DNA of 64,000 nucleotides from Saccharum officinarum (Eukaryota; Streptophyta; Magnoliopsida; Poales; Poaceae), in the NCBI GenBank assembly GCA_020631735.1, contig CM036199.1, positions 16,697,955 to 16,761,954 of the forward strand. Reading direction: 5' to 3'. The notes under the pieces are model-generated. The model was not told the origin of the DNA. It saw only the letters and a program-made list of their open reading frames with translations, and searched no databases. The position numbers were made by a program, and so were the translations under genes. Numbering within the stretch: the stretch's first letter is position 1; each line of letters begins with the position of its first letter. Below, piece after piece: positions 49,100 through 61,921 of the stretch.

Positions 49100-50670
49100 A
49101 TGGCAGCCAGAGGACATGGAAGGGGCAGAGGCTGTGGCAGGAATGTCGCCATGGATCCGCCCAACCCGCCTGTAGTGACAATGGAACAGCTAATGGGGAT
49201 GCAAGCTCAACTCATGCAGGCGATGATGCAGCGGATGGACAATGAGCCTGTTGGAGGACCATCACCTGTCCATGTTAGGGACAAGCATGGTGAATTTATG
49301 AAAGGACATCCACCGGTGTTTACACACTCTACTGATCCATTGGATGCTGACGACTAGTTGCGCACGGTGGAAAAGCAACTGGACATAGCTCAATGCAACG
49401 ACATGGAAAAGGTGTTGTATGCATCGAGGCAACTGCAGGGGGCAGCTCAAGATTGGTGGGATTCCTTCAAGTTTGGACGCCCTGCAAATGCCGCTCCTAT
49501 TACTTGGGCAGAGTTTACTCAGAGCTTCAGGACATATCATATCCTAGATGGATCGATGGAGATTAAGTGAGAAGAATTCAGATCCCTGAGGCAGAAGTCT
49601 ATGGCTGTGAGTGAGTATTGGGATAGGTTCACTCAATTATCATGCTATGCTCCTAATGAGGTGGCTAATGACGCAGATAAGCAGCGTCACTTTCTCAAAG
49701 GTCTAAATGATGATCTTAGGTTGCAGCTGAAGATCACTACATACCCTGACTATCAGACACTAGTGAATCACGCCATTGTGATAGAAAATGAGCGTAGAGA
49801 AATAGAGGCCAAAAAGAGAAGGTTCCAAGGACAAGCATCTAGGAGTAACACCCGTCTCCATCCTAACCCACAGTCAGGCTTCCCACAGAGAAGCCAGGGG
49901 CCTCCTAACTAGTGGAACATAGGTCAGAACCAGCAACATTCTTAGTACCCCCAGCAGAGTGGTGCCAACGTCCTCATTATCCTCAGCAACAGAATGTTGG
50001 TCAGCGACCACAGCAACAGAAGGGTTACCAAGTACCACGCCAGTACCCACCAAACAATGCTCCTATGAAGAATGGAGGATCAAATGATGTTAAAAAGTGT
50101 TTCTACTATGGCAAGGAGGGCCACATGTCTTATAATTGCCCAGAATTTCACAACCAGCCGAATGCTTTTAGAAATGGCAATCAGAAGATGGCACCTAATG
50201 GTTCTAGAGTGAACCACGTTAATGCGGAAACTGCGCAAGAGGCGCCAGAAGTTATGCTGGGTACATTCAGCGTCAACTCTATCCCCGCTACCATTCTCTT
50301 TGATTCTGGAGCCTCGCATTCATTTATTTCTCAAGCTTTTGTTAGAAATCATAGCATACCCTTAGTTGCTATGAAGCATACCATGATAGTGAATTCACCG
50401 GGTGGTACTATACCAGCTTCATACTGTTGCCCCTCTGCTAACATAGCTTTAAGGGGGGTAGATTTCCCTGCTCAACCTGTTGTGCTAAGGACAACTGGCA
50501 TTGATGTGATTTTGGGAATGGATTGGATGAAACAACACAATGCAGTAATTCAATGTCAAGAGAAGGTAGTTGTGCTGACCACCCCTAAAGGGGACAGAAT
50601 GAGTGTTGAAGTGGCAGTGCAAGCACCACCAACGGCAACCATGAACCAACTAAACAATGATGCCAACTAG
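49100..50670 (+). pseudogene. Chromovirus gag and aspartic protease, disrupted
   Basis: ATG 49100 begins a Gly/Arg-rich N-terminus (MAARGHGRGRG). The Retrotrans_gag core follows (LYASRQLQGAAQDWWDSF, about 49415-49470; FRSLRQ...VSEYWDRFTQL; FLKGLNDDLRLQL), then a Gln-rich stretch and a CCHC knuckle at about 50097-50138. The knuckle reads CFYYGKEGHMSYNC, with Tyr in place of the second Cys. The protease has the DSGASHSFIS active site (about 50300-50330) and ILGMDWM. In-frame stops are at 49355-49357 (TAG), 49568-49570 (TGA), 49910-49912 (TAG) and 50668-50670 (TAG). A frame change lies at about 49912-49950. Confidence 0.9.
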
Positions 50671-53525
50671 CCAGAACGTGTTGTGGATGATTTTCCGGAT
50701 GTATTCCCTGATGACTTGACAGGTATGCCACCTGATCGCGACATTGAGTTTATTATTGGTTTGTTACCAGGAACTGCACCCATAGCTAAGCGTCCATATA
50801 GAATGTGGGTTGATGAGTTAGAAGAACTTAAGAAGCAGTTAAAGGAGTTGCAGGACAAAGGCTTCATAGGCCCTAGTTCATCTCCTTGGGGTGCACCTAT
50901 GATTTTTGTTGACAAGAAGGATGGTACTCAACGGATGTGTGTGGACTATAGGTCTCTTAATGAGGTTACCATAAAAAACAAATACCCTTTACCTAGGATT
51001 GATGACCTGTTCGATCAGCTGAGAGGTGCTTGTGTGTTCTCAAAGATTGATCTTCATTCGAGATATCATCAGTTGAAAATCAAACGTTCGGACATACCAA
51101 AGACGACTTTCACCACAAGGTATGGGTTGTATGAGTACACAGTCATGTCATTTGGGTTGACCAATGCACCTACCTATTTCATGTATTTGATGAATAAAGT
51201 GTTCATGGAGTATCTTGACAAGTTCGTAGTGGTGTTCATTGATGACATACTCGTATTCTCTAAGAATGAAGAGGAACATGTCGAACATCTAAGATTGGTT
51301 CTACAAAAGCTTAGAGAACACAAGTTGTATGCCAAGTGGAGCAAGTGTGAGTTTTGGTTGAGGGAAGTATCGTTTTTGGGTCATGTTGTCTCCAATGGGG
51401 GAATAGCAGTGGACCCCAGCAAGGTAAAGGATGTGCTAAACTGGAAGCCACCAACCACTGTGTTTGAGATCCGTAGTTTCTTGGGATTGGCTGGGTATTA
51501 TAGAAGATTCATTGAAGGATTTTCCAAGCTTGCCAAGCCCATGACTGCCCTGCTAGAGAAGAATACTAAGTTCATATGGTCTGAGAAGTGCTAGGCTAAC
51601 TTTGAGGAGTTAAAGAAGAAGTTAACTACGACTCCTGTACTGATTTTGCCTGATTTGAGTAAGAGTTTCTCCATCTATTGCGATGCGTCTCATCAAGGAC
51701 TCGGATGTGTTCTTATGCAAGAAGGACGAGTGGTGGCCTATGCTTCCCCGACAATTGAGAAAACATGAGTTGAACTATCCTACTCATGACTTGGAATTAG
51801 CAGCAGTTGTCCATGCCTTGAAGATTTGGAGACACTATTTGATTGGCCACAAGAGTGACATCTACACGGATCACAAGAGTTTGAAGTATATCTTCACCCA
51901 ATCTGATATGAATCTAAGGCAATGACGGTGGTTGGAACTGATTAAGGATTATGACTTGGAAGTGCACTACCATCCTGGTAAGGCCAATGTAGTAGCTAAT
52001 GCTCTTAGCAGAAAGAGTTATGCTAACAAGGTTTAGGTAATGCCAGAATCTAAAGAGTTGTGTGCAGAGTTTAAATTGTTGAACCTAGGCATTATCACCA
52101 ATGCAATGGGAATAGAAGTGACACCTACCTTGGAATAGGAGATTCGTAAAGGTCAACAAGAAGATGAGAAACTTAGGGAGATTATTGCAAAAGTATCACT
52201 TGGGAAAGCACTAGGATTTAGGATAGATGAAAATGGCACTCTATGGTTTGGAAAAAGAATATGTGTGCCAGAAGTAAAGGCTATCCGAGAAACAATTCTG
52301 CGAGAGGCACATGAGTCAGCTTACTCCATACACCCTGGAAGTACCAAGATGTACTTGGACCTTAAAGAGAGATATTGGTGGTATGGATTAAAGAGAGATG
52401 TGGCAGAATATGTGGCATTGTGTGACACCTATCAGAGGGTTAAAGCTGAGCATCAGAGACCTATAGGGTTATTACAACCAATGAAGATACCCGAATGGAA
52501 GTGGGAAGAAGTCGGTATGGATTTCATTGTTGGATTACCTCGCACTCAGAGAGGTTATGATTCAATATGGGTAATCGTGGATAGGTTTACAAAAGTCGCT
52601 CACTTCCTACCGGTTAAGACCACCTACAAGGATGCAAGATTGGTAGAGCTATATATGGAAAGAATAGTAAGTCTGCATGGAGTCCCAAAGAAGATCGTGT
52701 CTGACAGAGGTACGTAGTTTACATCGCAATTCTAGCAAAAGGTACACGATTCATTGGGAACTAAGTTGAATTTTAGCTCGGCCTATCACCCTCAGACTGA
52801 CGGGCAAACTAAAAGGATCAACCAGATTCTAGAAGATATGTTGAGAGCTTGTGCATTGCAGTATGGTGATAGTTGGGATAAGAGTTTACCATATGCTGAG
52901 TTCTCATACAACAATAGTTATCAGAAGAGTCTCAGGATGGCACCATTCGAGGCCCTGTATGGACGAAAATGCAGAACTCCACTATTTTGGAATCAGACAG
53001 GGGAGACCTAGGTGTTTGGACCTGATGTTCTTAGAAATGTTGAGAAGCAGGTGAGAAAGATCAGAGAAAACTTGAGAGTGGCACAGTCTCGATAGAAGAG
53101 CTATGCTGACACTAGAAGGAGGGAATTGACCTTTGAAGTAGGGACTATGTGTATTTGAAAGTGTCTCCAATGAAAGGTGTGAAAAGGTTCAATATGAAAG
53201 GAAAGTTATCACCAAGGTATATTGGTCCTTTTAAGATTCTCGAGAGACGTGGAGAAGTGGCCTACCAACTAGAATTGCCTAAAAATCTATCTTGTGTGCA
53301 TGATGTGTTTTATGTGTCATAGTTAAAGAAGTGTCTGCGTGTACCAGAAGAACAAACACCACATATAATGAGTATCCCATAAAAATCTTGGAAACAGCAA
53401 AAAGGGTTACAAGGAGTCGGACAATCAAGATGTGTAAGGTACAGTGGAATAGGCACAGTGAGGAAGAGGCCACTTGGGAAAGAGAAGAGGATATGAGAAA
53501 GGCATATTCACAGTTGTTCGAGTAA
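50671..53525 (+). pseudogene. Chromovirus pol: RT, RNase H, integrase, chromodomain, disrupted
   Basis: RT is open over 50683-51594 and has the catalytic block [10 protein letters not shown] (YVDD-type motif, about 51229-51258), [11 protein letters not shown] and [12 protein letters not shown]. RNase H has YCDAS and [10 protein letters not shown] (about 51870-51900). Integrase has the HHCC region (HPGSTKMYLDL...CDTYQRVKAEH, with Tyr at the last Cys), the core (MDFIVGLPRTQRGYDSIW, HPQTDGQTKR) and a GPF linker. A chromodomain-like tail (VQWNRHSEEEATWERE) ends at 53525. Stops: TAG at 51592, 52715, 52733, 53009, 53093 and 53320; TGA at 51923; additional TAGs near 52034 and 52136. Several frameshifts occur (about 51690, 53140, 53350). 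The homologous sense blocks are preserved in the neighbouring minus-strand element. Confidence 0.9.
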
Positions 53526-53558
53526 GCACCATCCAATCTCGAGGACCAGATTATCTTT

Positions 53559-53571
53559 AAGGGGGTAGAAT
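53559..53571 (+). other. Polypurine tract
   Basis: aagggggtagaat lies immediately before the 3' LTR and is nearly the same as in the minus-strand element. Confidence 0.85.
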
Positions 53572-56500
53572 TGTAACACCCAAAATTTTGCATATTTTAA
53601 AATAGATGAAATTTGATTTTTATATGTTTATTTGTGGGCATTTAACATAGGGGAAATAATAATTTTTTGAATTTAAAATCAAATATAAGGTTAGACATGT
53701 ACTAATGCATACATACTGTTGCATATTTATTTATGTGGTGAGTGGTTTTGATAGAATTCAAACAGGAGTTCAAAATCTCTTGAAAATGAATTTACAAAAT
53801 TGTTTCATAAAAGAAAAAGGAAAATCATTTATTTTTCCCCTCTTCCTTGGTTTTGGCCCACTGGCCCAACCAGCCCACCACTCCCTTGCTTTCCGCAGGC
53901 CCATGTGGGCACTGCCCTCCTTTCCTTCGGCCCGGCTGATAGGCCACTTGGCCTTTTTTTGTTCCGTCTTTGCCAGCGGGTAATAGTGGAGGATGTCCTC
54001 ATCATTCCCACCCCCTTAAAAAAGGGCCCAGCTCTGATACCAATTGATATGAACCCGCAAGGGTTTGTGGTCGATCTTTTGATGAGAAGCGTGAGATAAC
54101 TCGATTGGTGGATGGAGATGACGTTCACGGCCCGACTACAGCCTTCCAAGACTGCGCCTTAGCGACTGATACACCACTTCCCTAGGCCGTCACGATCTTG
54201 TGGAGCATGACAACCAGCCCCTAGGGCTCCCGTCCTGCAAGCAATCGAAGAACTAGCAAGAACGAGGAAACAAGCACTGAAATTGCAAGATAAAATTGAA
54301 GGTTTCACACTGAATCTTATTATGAGTGGGGTTCCGAAGATAAGGAGACGGACGACTGGATCAGCACGCGCGCCTACAAGCAAGTAGCGATGGCTAAACT
54401 TGATCTAAACAAAACCCAAGTGTTCCTGGTGGTGGCTAAGGGGTATATGACGTATGGAGGATGCCCACAAGAGAGTTTGGGTCGTGCTCCAACCCTAGGA
54501 TGCATCCCTACTGGACTCTAAACGATACAAGCCCATTGGGCTAACTTAAGGTGGTGCAGCACCCTGGACAGAATAGACCTCTCGGTGATTTTTGGACTGT
54601 AGACGTCGCTTCTGAGTAGGTATGAGTACGAGGTCAGATCCGTATGAAAGTAGACTTTATTAGCTTTCCAACAAGTCTAGAATCACCCCAATCTGACTCA
54701 GTATGTAACTGTGGCGACCATCGCAAGTTAGAGGTGAGCTACAGTCCGAATCCAGCCTACGCGAGTCCTTTTCCCTTTCGGTCTTCTCCTTGATTCCTAA
54801 TCAAAACAAGAGTGCATGTGTCTCCAAGATCTAAACAGGATGGACAAGAGGTCAAGAAGGAACTCACTTGATGATTAACTTTTCGAGCATGAGCACGAGT
54901 AATAGGACCAGCAGGTGTCGGCGTGGACGGCGTGGGTGTATGATCGGTGTTGATGTCCTCATCACCGGCCAAAGTTGGCCGCGCGCCCCTCTTCTTGGGC
55001 CGACCCGCAGGCCAAGCCACAGCGCGCGCACCCTCACGCCTTGGCCCACTGATGCGCTGGGCCCACGCCCTCCATCACTGCCATGTGGGGCCACGGTGTC
55101 AGCCATCTCCTACCTCCCGTCGGGATGGCCAGGAGGCTTTCCTTTTCTTGCCGCCGCCATGAATCGAGCAATCCGCTCGTTTCCTTCCTTTTGACGTGAT
55201 TTTCGTCGCCTATAGAGCTAGCCACCCCCAAGCTTTATTTCCACTTCGCTCCACAGAAATCGAGCTCGCCCAACCCTAGAACCCTAGCTCGTCAGTCGAG
55301 CTCAGGTTTCACCTCCCCGACGACCCACCGCCGGTTTTCAAACGTTGTCGAGCTCCGCTGCACGGTAGGGACCTTCCCCGCACCATTTTGTCCCCTTTGT
55401 TTGGCCCTCGGGAGGCCCGTGTTTCATCACCAAACTTCACAGGGAGGAGCCATCCGCCATTCCTCGCCACGAGCTGTCCTTGGTCAACCTTCATCTCCAT
55501 TTTCTCCTCGGTGAGAACCACCTTGACCTCCTCTTTCATTCCGTGCAAGTTCGGTGTCAATTAGTGGCCTCTAAGGCCGTTTTCTCTTGCGCCGGCGAGC
55601 TCAGTCACTGCCGGTGATGGCGCGCCACCGTGTGGCCATCTTCTCTGGCGAGAGCGCCGCCCCCTTCTTTTTTTAAAAAAAATTGGGACCGTTCGGATCC
55701 GATCCGATGGTCTAGATCACCGGATACCCCTTCGCGGGGAATTTTGTTAAAGAGACCCCGGGCTTCCTTGAATTCAAACCCGTGGTCCTTGGGTGATTTA
55801 AAATTCTGATTTTCATGACTTATTTTAATCTGAAAATAGTTTAAGTTATTTACAGAATCGCCACTAATTTCGAATGCTTATAAAATCCCCGTTTTAACTT
55901 CGATTCGATCCGTTCAAGTTGCGTTAGGATCGTAGCAAAATAATCTACATGTTTTTCATATTGTTAGTCATGTTGTACACTGTTAATTTTCATGTTTAGA
56001 TTTAATCTATTAAAATGCTTTAGAAAATCATAAATAATTCATATCTTGCACATTCACGTCTGTGTGTTCATAGTGACACGTAGATTCATTTTATAAACCT
56101 TTTATACTGATTTTCTCTATTGGTGTACTGTTCTAATCTAGTTTTGTTTGCCTTGCATAGATGATCTTGGAATGTGTGTTGTTGATTGTGGTTCGAGTAG
56201 ACGGTAATTGCTACACGGGTGACGAGATCTTCTACTGTGATAATCTAGACTAGCAGGAGTTCTACGAGCAAGGCAAGTATAATATGGGATATTACTTGTT
56301 GTCCTATTCATTATTTAATTAGTCATTTGCATGTGTCAATTTGCTCAACATAAGGATATCCTAGTCTTTGATTATCTTATACCTTGTTACCGATGGGTTA
56401 CACTTGCATATGGGTAGTTGCTAGCGCTCCACTTAAATACTATGAATATGGACAATGACTACTAATTATATGCAACCCTTGTTAAAACTTGATTTTGAGA

Positions 56501-57519
56501 AACATGAATGTAGGGTGAGAGAGCTTGTGTATCACGATGCTCTTGGCTCTCCAAAAGGACTTATTCATTGGCAAAAGCTGGGACTTACAGTACAACTGTG
56601 AGGGCCATATGGCTCTGGCTTTAGTCAAGTATGAAGACCTTTTCTATCATGTTAGAGGTTACCCGAAAGGGGGCAAAAGGGGTCTGCCGACTCGGGTATA
56701 GTTTGGCTCATGTCCCTATGTGTATAGGCTGCGTGTCATTGTACCATTTGGAAAGTGGGAACCTATATCTATTTGCCACCGAAACCTAGCGGCCCTAACA
56801 TGTTAGACGAACTTTTGAAAGACTTCATAGTGTACCCTGCCCACTCACCTTGGAAGTGTTAGGGGGTCGACGGGCCCCGGGCATATGGGAATCATGACTC
56901 ATAGTGAAAGTGTACACCTCTGCGCAGAGTTTAACAAACTGTTATAATAGCTGTGGCCACGGTTACAGGTGGCCCGGAAAACTAATGGAATAACTGAATC
57001 TTTGCTGATGATGATAATAATAATGATTAATGATGATGTGTTACTTATTCATGATACTACTGTGGTTACTTGGGGCTTAAGCATAACCATATCTTAATTA
57101 ATATTAGGATGTTACTTATAAAAAGCTAACTGCAGTACAACTAGTGTCAACCTTTTGAGCCTCATGAACCCCATATTATCTTATTGAGTACGAGATGTAC
57201 TTATGCTTGTTTATTTTTCATTATTGGATAAAAATCCCAGATGGGTACAGATGGCAATGACTACGACGATTTCTTTGAGGACAACTAGGTTTGTTGTCAA
57301 CCAGTCGACCAGATCCTGTGGTGATGGAGACTCCCTTGGAGTGTTTAGTTTATTTTATCAGATCTCTAGACTTTGAGATGTTTATTTTTATTTTGTGAAC
57401 TATGGTTCGCTATTGTAATAAGGCACTGAGTATGATACTTCTCCTTTACAATTTGTTCTATATGTTCTACACATATGGTTTGCATCCAAATTTTGTAGTT
57501 ACAAAATATGGGTGTGACA
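53572..57519 (+). repeat. 3' LTR of the plus-strand chromovirus, carrying a nested TRIM
   Basis: TGTAACACCC at 53572 to GGGTGTGACA at 57519. Without the nested miniature element (about 53981-54964) the LTR is about 2.96 kb, close to the 2.89 kb of the neighbouring family. The segment with ccccttcgcgggg (about 55725-55740) and the block at 56480-57200 match the minus-strand element's LTR in reverse. No gene is inside. Confidence 0.85.
53981..54964 (-). mobile_element. TRIM-like miniature LTR element
   Basis: On the minus strand: an LTR of 920 bp (54964 down to 54045) starting TGATGAGGACAT and ending GTTCATATCA; then 2 nt; then iMet PBS TGGTATCAGAGC (54042-54031); then a gggccc spacer; then PPT-like ttaagggggtgggaa (54018-54005); then the start of a second LTR (TGATGAGGACATCC, 54004 downward). 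The second LTR is reduced to about 25 nt, seemingly by deletion. The internal region is only about 40 bp and codes for nothing. Confidence 0.7.
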
Positions 57520-60500
57520 CTAACAAGCATGCATATATGGCTATGGTAGGAATCTAAGCTCTCATCATACAGGAACTCATCATGTGGTATTTTTAAGTTT
57601 TTAAAAGATAAATCTCTAAAACTCTAGTATCTCTAGGAACAAGATAAACAACAGCTCAGACCTTCCCATATCATATCCACCAACTATCTAGGCTTAGATC
57701 AAGCATTCGCTACCCACGAGTTTTAGGTTCAGAGCAAATCTTAGGTCAAAACAGTTGTGTCTAAAACTCAAGAGAGTTCGAGGTTGAAAACTAGGTACTT
57801 GAAAGGAATTACGGTAGAGCAACTATTCATCATTTCTATGTAAGAGATTATTCATAGAGACTACTCTTTTATTAACAACTTCTTGAAGAACAAAAACAAG
57901 CAAACTAGACACACCCTTTTTATTTTGTTTCTATTATTTTAGACCATCATTATTACTAAATAAGAAAACTCATAAAGAATAAGGTAAAACTGAGGAAAAA
58001 ATACTTAGCTGGATACATGGGGGTGCTTTTTCCCAAGCTAGATGTTGACATAGTCGTTCAATCTTAGCAGACTAGCAGCAGGGATGTTCTTCCTCCTCTA
58101 GTGGAGCATTAATTGAAGTTAGATGATTGTTGAGATGGTGTTCCAATAGTGGATAGAACATCCACTTGCTTATCGGCTCTTCTTGATCCTTCAAATCATG
58201 TGAAACTCAAATATACAAGAAAACTTGTGTAATAGATTAAGCGTTAGTGGTTAGCCACTTAAGCCTTAATTGTCTAGAGCTTTTGAGATTGTTCTTGATT
58301 CTTTTAACAAGAGTTTCAATAGGACAATATTTTTGTAATTTTATATTTATTATGCAGAGGGAGTCTAACAAGATGAATGCATATTTATTTTTATTTTTAT
58401 GTCACCATAGTAAATATTCCTATGGATTTTTACACGCCACAAAATTATTCACATGGGGCTTAAAATTTATGATGCAGCAAAGCAAACGTATATTTTTATT
58501 TTCTTTTCTAATGCAATGCTAATGCAAAAAAAGTAAATATGCAAAAAAATGATTATGCAAATGCTCGGAAGTAAATATATAAAAAGGAAAACTGATTAAT
58601 GCAATGATAAAAAGATAAATATGGATAACTACTAATTTTACCTTTCGGTAAGGGTTCAGTGTTTTATGACCTCTGAACAGGACCTCTTACCATATTCATT
58701 TTGTAGGTGCGTCATCTGGTCCCATAGTAGAGACCTTGATAGCTTGCACCTCTTGAGATGGTGTCACCCATGTTCCTTGTTCTTTCAGCAGTTTGAAGTG
58801 AAGTACTAGTTGTGGAAGCTAGTAGTATCTTGCTCAGTGTGCATGTTCATAGGTCTAGAACTTTCACTTGTGGGATTCTTGGGGAGTTGACAAACTCCTC
58901 CTCTATTTTGTTCAAAGTGTGTCCTGCTTATAGAGACAAGACAGAGATCAAGTGCATGGGCTCTGTTGGTGGAAAAATACCAACAAAACTAAAAGTTTAT
59001 TCTTCTATAACCTTAGGCATTTTGAGGAAGAAGATAATGTTGATGTTTGTATGTTTTGCTCAATCTTAGCATGGGTGATAGGATTAAAGAATAATTGTAG
59101 ATGTAGCATTTAAAACATTTGGCAGATCAGATTACTCAACCTTATAGAAAGATGGTCTATCTATGCATATTGTGTAATGATTTTATGATTATGACTGTCA
59201 TATTCCAAAGATAAGATGCGCAACATTTTTAACTCATTGAATTAAGACTGTGAGATCAAGAAAGTGGTGACAGGAACAAAGATTAAAGAACTAAACATGT
59301 TGAGTTAATTAGGTTAGATCAAGAAATGTTGTAACTCAAACATGGTTGGTTCTCTATTTATGTGTATACCAGAATCAAGGAAAAGCTTTTAAAGTGATGA
59401 TTACTTACCTTGGGAATGTTACCTTTAATGTTGGAGCATGCTGGCATTGTAATATCTTGTGGATGCTTCCTTAGTTAGTTGGTCTTGTCTCTTTGTCCAT
59501 GTGCCACTGTCTCTATTGCACTCCTTCTTTCTTGCCTTTTGTCACGCCATCCTTTGTGCTCTCTTTAGATTTGTGTTTAGACCTTTTTGCTCTTCTTTTT
59601 ATTCCTGCAATCATTAGTGGACATCGCACACCCGAAGGAATATACAACTAATAACAGGGGCATTGTTGTCACAAGGCTAAAGGTCACTTCCTATGCTATC
59701 TTGAAGTTTGTTTGAACATATTATCATAGAACATTTACTATTACTTTTTTTCTAGAGGATTGATTTTATCTTATGTCTGATTCTCATATATAGGCATTAT
59801 GAAATAGCTCAAACTCATAGAAATTAAGCAATAGTGAATTGAGAGATTGCAAACCAGCGTTTGGAGCGATGGGAGCATGAGAGGAGGAAGAGCTTGATGG
59901 GATCATGTAGGGGAGTTGGCCTTCCTTCCATATGCGTCAGCTTTTCAATCTAGGAAGTGAGGGTGCAAAAGGTTACATGCTCTTCTCTTGTGAATCTCTT
60001 TTGATTCCCGATGATTAGTGGTTGACAAGAGAGTGCAACTAGAACTACAACTCGAATTCCTCAACGATGGTCCTTGTCTTCAAGTGGCATGATGGAAATT
60101 TGTTCACCTACTTCCATAGAGTGCTTTGATTGTGGATCTTGTTTTGTGGCACTCTTCTTCTTTTTGTTTGGCTATGAATGAGTTGTGTCTCCCTTGTGCA
60201 AGATTATTGTATCTCTCTTCATCTCTAGTATGAGTTCATCTCAGGGCTTTCCCAATTTGAATTTGGGAGTTTCTCTACAGGGGGTTAGTCCAACAAAATA
60301 TACCTTTGTCTATACTATAGTTTTTTGGTTCAATAACCAAACTAGACTCCATGTCTAATCGAATTAAGGAAGGCTGTTTAACCTAAGCACCACGCTTAAT
60401 TTAAAAGCCAATAGAAGTATATGCAGTACTTCAAAACCAACACTTACCAGGGTAGACAAGGGTAGCATGAAAGCATTATAGAGATTTACTCAAATAGTGA

Positions 60501-60972
60501 TGAAAGAGCATGATTGTTGTTTAGCAAATTGAGCATGTCTTAAAGGTAGAGATAACCAAGACAATGTAGCAACATGACCAAAGATGTATTATAGAAGTAT
60601 ATTCCCCAAGCTTGAATTTTTGCAAAAAATCAAGTTTTGATGAATGTAATTCAATGTTGCAAAATGATAGGTTGGACATACCTTGCATTTGTCATTCCTT
60701 CGATCTTTTTGCTCCAAACCTGGAAAGTTAGTGACAAGAATACCCGAAGGAATATTTTCACAATTATAACTCTATGATCATCTCACAAGGGCAGAAAAGT
60801 GAACACTCATGTCAAGGTTTGAATAGTGCTTGTTTTAGGACACTAAGCTTGTCCTTGGAAAACCCTCAAGATATGAATTGGTGAAGTGGTTTCCCCTTCA
60901 ACACCAATTTATGTGTACTATCTTAAGATTTAACACAATGAGATCTGCAATATCTATGATAAACATATGCGT
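57520..60972. other. Non-coding interior of the Athila-like element
   Basis: AT-rich with scattered short ORFs and none recognisable. Low-complexity attta/atttt stretches lie at about 58370-58620. Confidence 0.4.
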
Positions 60973-61674
60973 CTACAACCACCCTTTCAAAATTCTTAGG
61001 AACAAGGAGCATGAAGGGGTTGAAGATCTCGTGTGGGGCAATGTTAGAGAGAGACTAAGTGAATCAGGAGATATCTCATACGAGCAAGGATTTGATGGGG
61101 TCTTTATGAAGTAGCTTCCTTGCTCATTGAAGTCTCCATCATTTCTAGCTTCCAAGGATGATTCGCTATAAATGTCCAAAATTTCCCTTGGATTACCTCT
61201 TGAACTGGTCTCATATAAGGCCTCGTCTACACATTCAATGGCAATAGCACATAGGTTTTTAATGCTCTTAAGCCATTGATGTTGTTCTTCTCGATCCTTC
61301 TTATGGTCTAGATGATTCCTATACGTTGGATATCTCGGTGGATTTCTAAGATTACCATGTGTCTTAGGAGGAAGAGCATAGGGGGAGTCATAGGGGTCAA
61401 GGATGGGTTTAAAGATGGGTTTGAATTTTTCATCTGGTGAGTGCATAGAAGGGGAAAAGATTAGAGTGGATTCTAGATGATTTTGCTCTCCTTCTATGGC
61501 ATCACTTAACATGCCATCCTTGAGTATTTCTAAGTATACTTCAAAGGGATTAGATTTGAGAAGCTTTCTAAGAGATCCCTTCTTGAGAAGATTCAAACTA
61601 TATGTACTAAAAGGTCTCTTATGAAGCGGAAAGTTTATGCACCTGCCAAAATCGTCATTGGAAAGGATTTTCAA
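60973..61674 (-). CDS. Hypothetical ORF of the Athila-like element
   Basis: A 233-codon minus-strand frame that is open throughout but starts at a non-ATG codon, so it is probably part of a longer, frameshifted protein continuing from 61922-62281. The product is hydrophilic: a Pro-rich middle (DPYDSPYALPPKTHGNLRNPPRYPTYRNH), an acidic stretch (EILDIYSESSLEARNDGDFNEQ) and a Ser/Leu-rich end. There are no pol motifs and I do not recognise the family. Its survival as a 702-bp open frame among decayed neighbours is unusual. Confidence 0.4.
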   Translation of the reverse strand: MKILSNDDFGRCINFPLHKRPFSTYSLNLLKKGSLRKLLKSNPFEVYLEILKDGMLSDAIEGEQNHLESTLIFSPSMHSPDEKFKPIFKPILDPYDSPYALPPKTHGNLRNPPRYPTYRNHLDHKKDREEQHQWLKSIKNLCAIAIECVDEALYETSSRGNPREILDIYSESSLEARNDGDFNEQGSYFIKTPSNPCSYEISPDSLSLSLTLPHTRSSTPSCSLFLRILKGWL

Positions 61675-61921
61675 GGGTAGAATTTCTTCTTCCCTTAGAA
61701 GATTCTAGAGTGTAGCTAGTTTGGGATGGATAGCCAAATCATGGGGTTGGAATGTTTGTAATGTGGCTATAAAAACTTCCTCTTCTAGTTTGGGGGATGA
61801 TTCCTTCTTTACCTCTAGGAGTTCATCATGAAGGCTAGTGCAAGGAGTGTGTCTACTAATAAGGACAAACCCTGCTTCACTAATAGATAAAGAAAGAAAA
61901 ACTCCTCCAAAGGCGATATTA

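Larger units (their letters stand above)
47142..57519 (+). mobile_element. Chromovirus-type Ty3 retrotransposon with extra 5' ORF
   Basis: Order: 5' LTR remnant (47142-47305), iMet PBS (47309-47320), extra ORF (47494-48405), spacer, gag-protease (49100-50670), RT-RNase H-integrase-chromodomain (50671-53525), PPT (about 53559-53571) and 3' LTR (53572-57519). The domain order and chromodomain-like integrase tail fit the Tekay/Del branch of chromoviruses. It is decayed by nonsense codons, mostly TAG, and by frameshifts. Confidence 0.9.

Noticed and set aside
58247..59069. Two ORFs of 85-91 aa
   Set aside because: Low-complexity, AT-rich, and without recognisable features, inside a retroelement interior.
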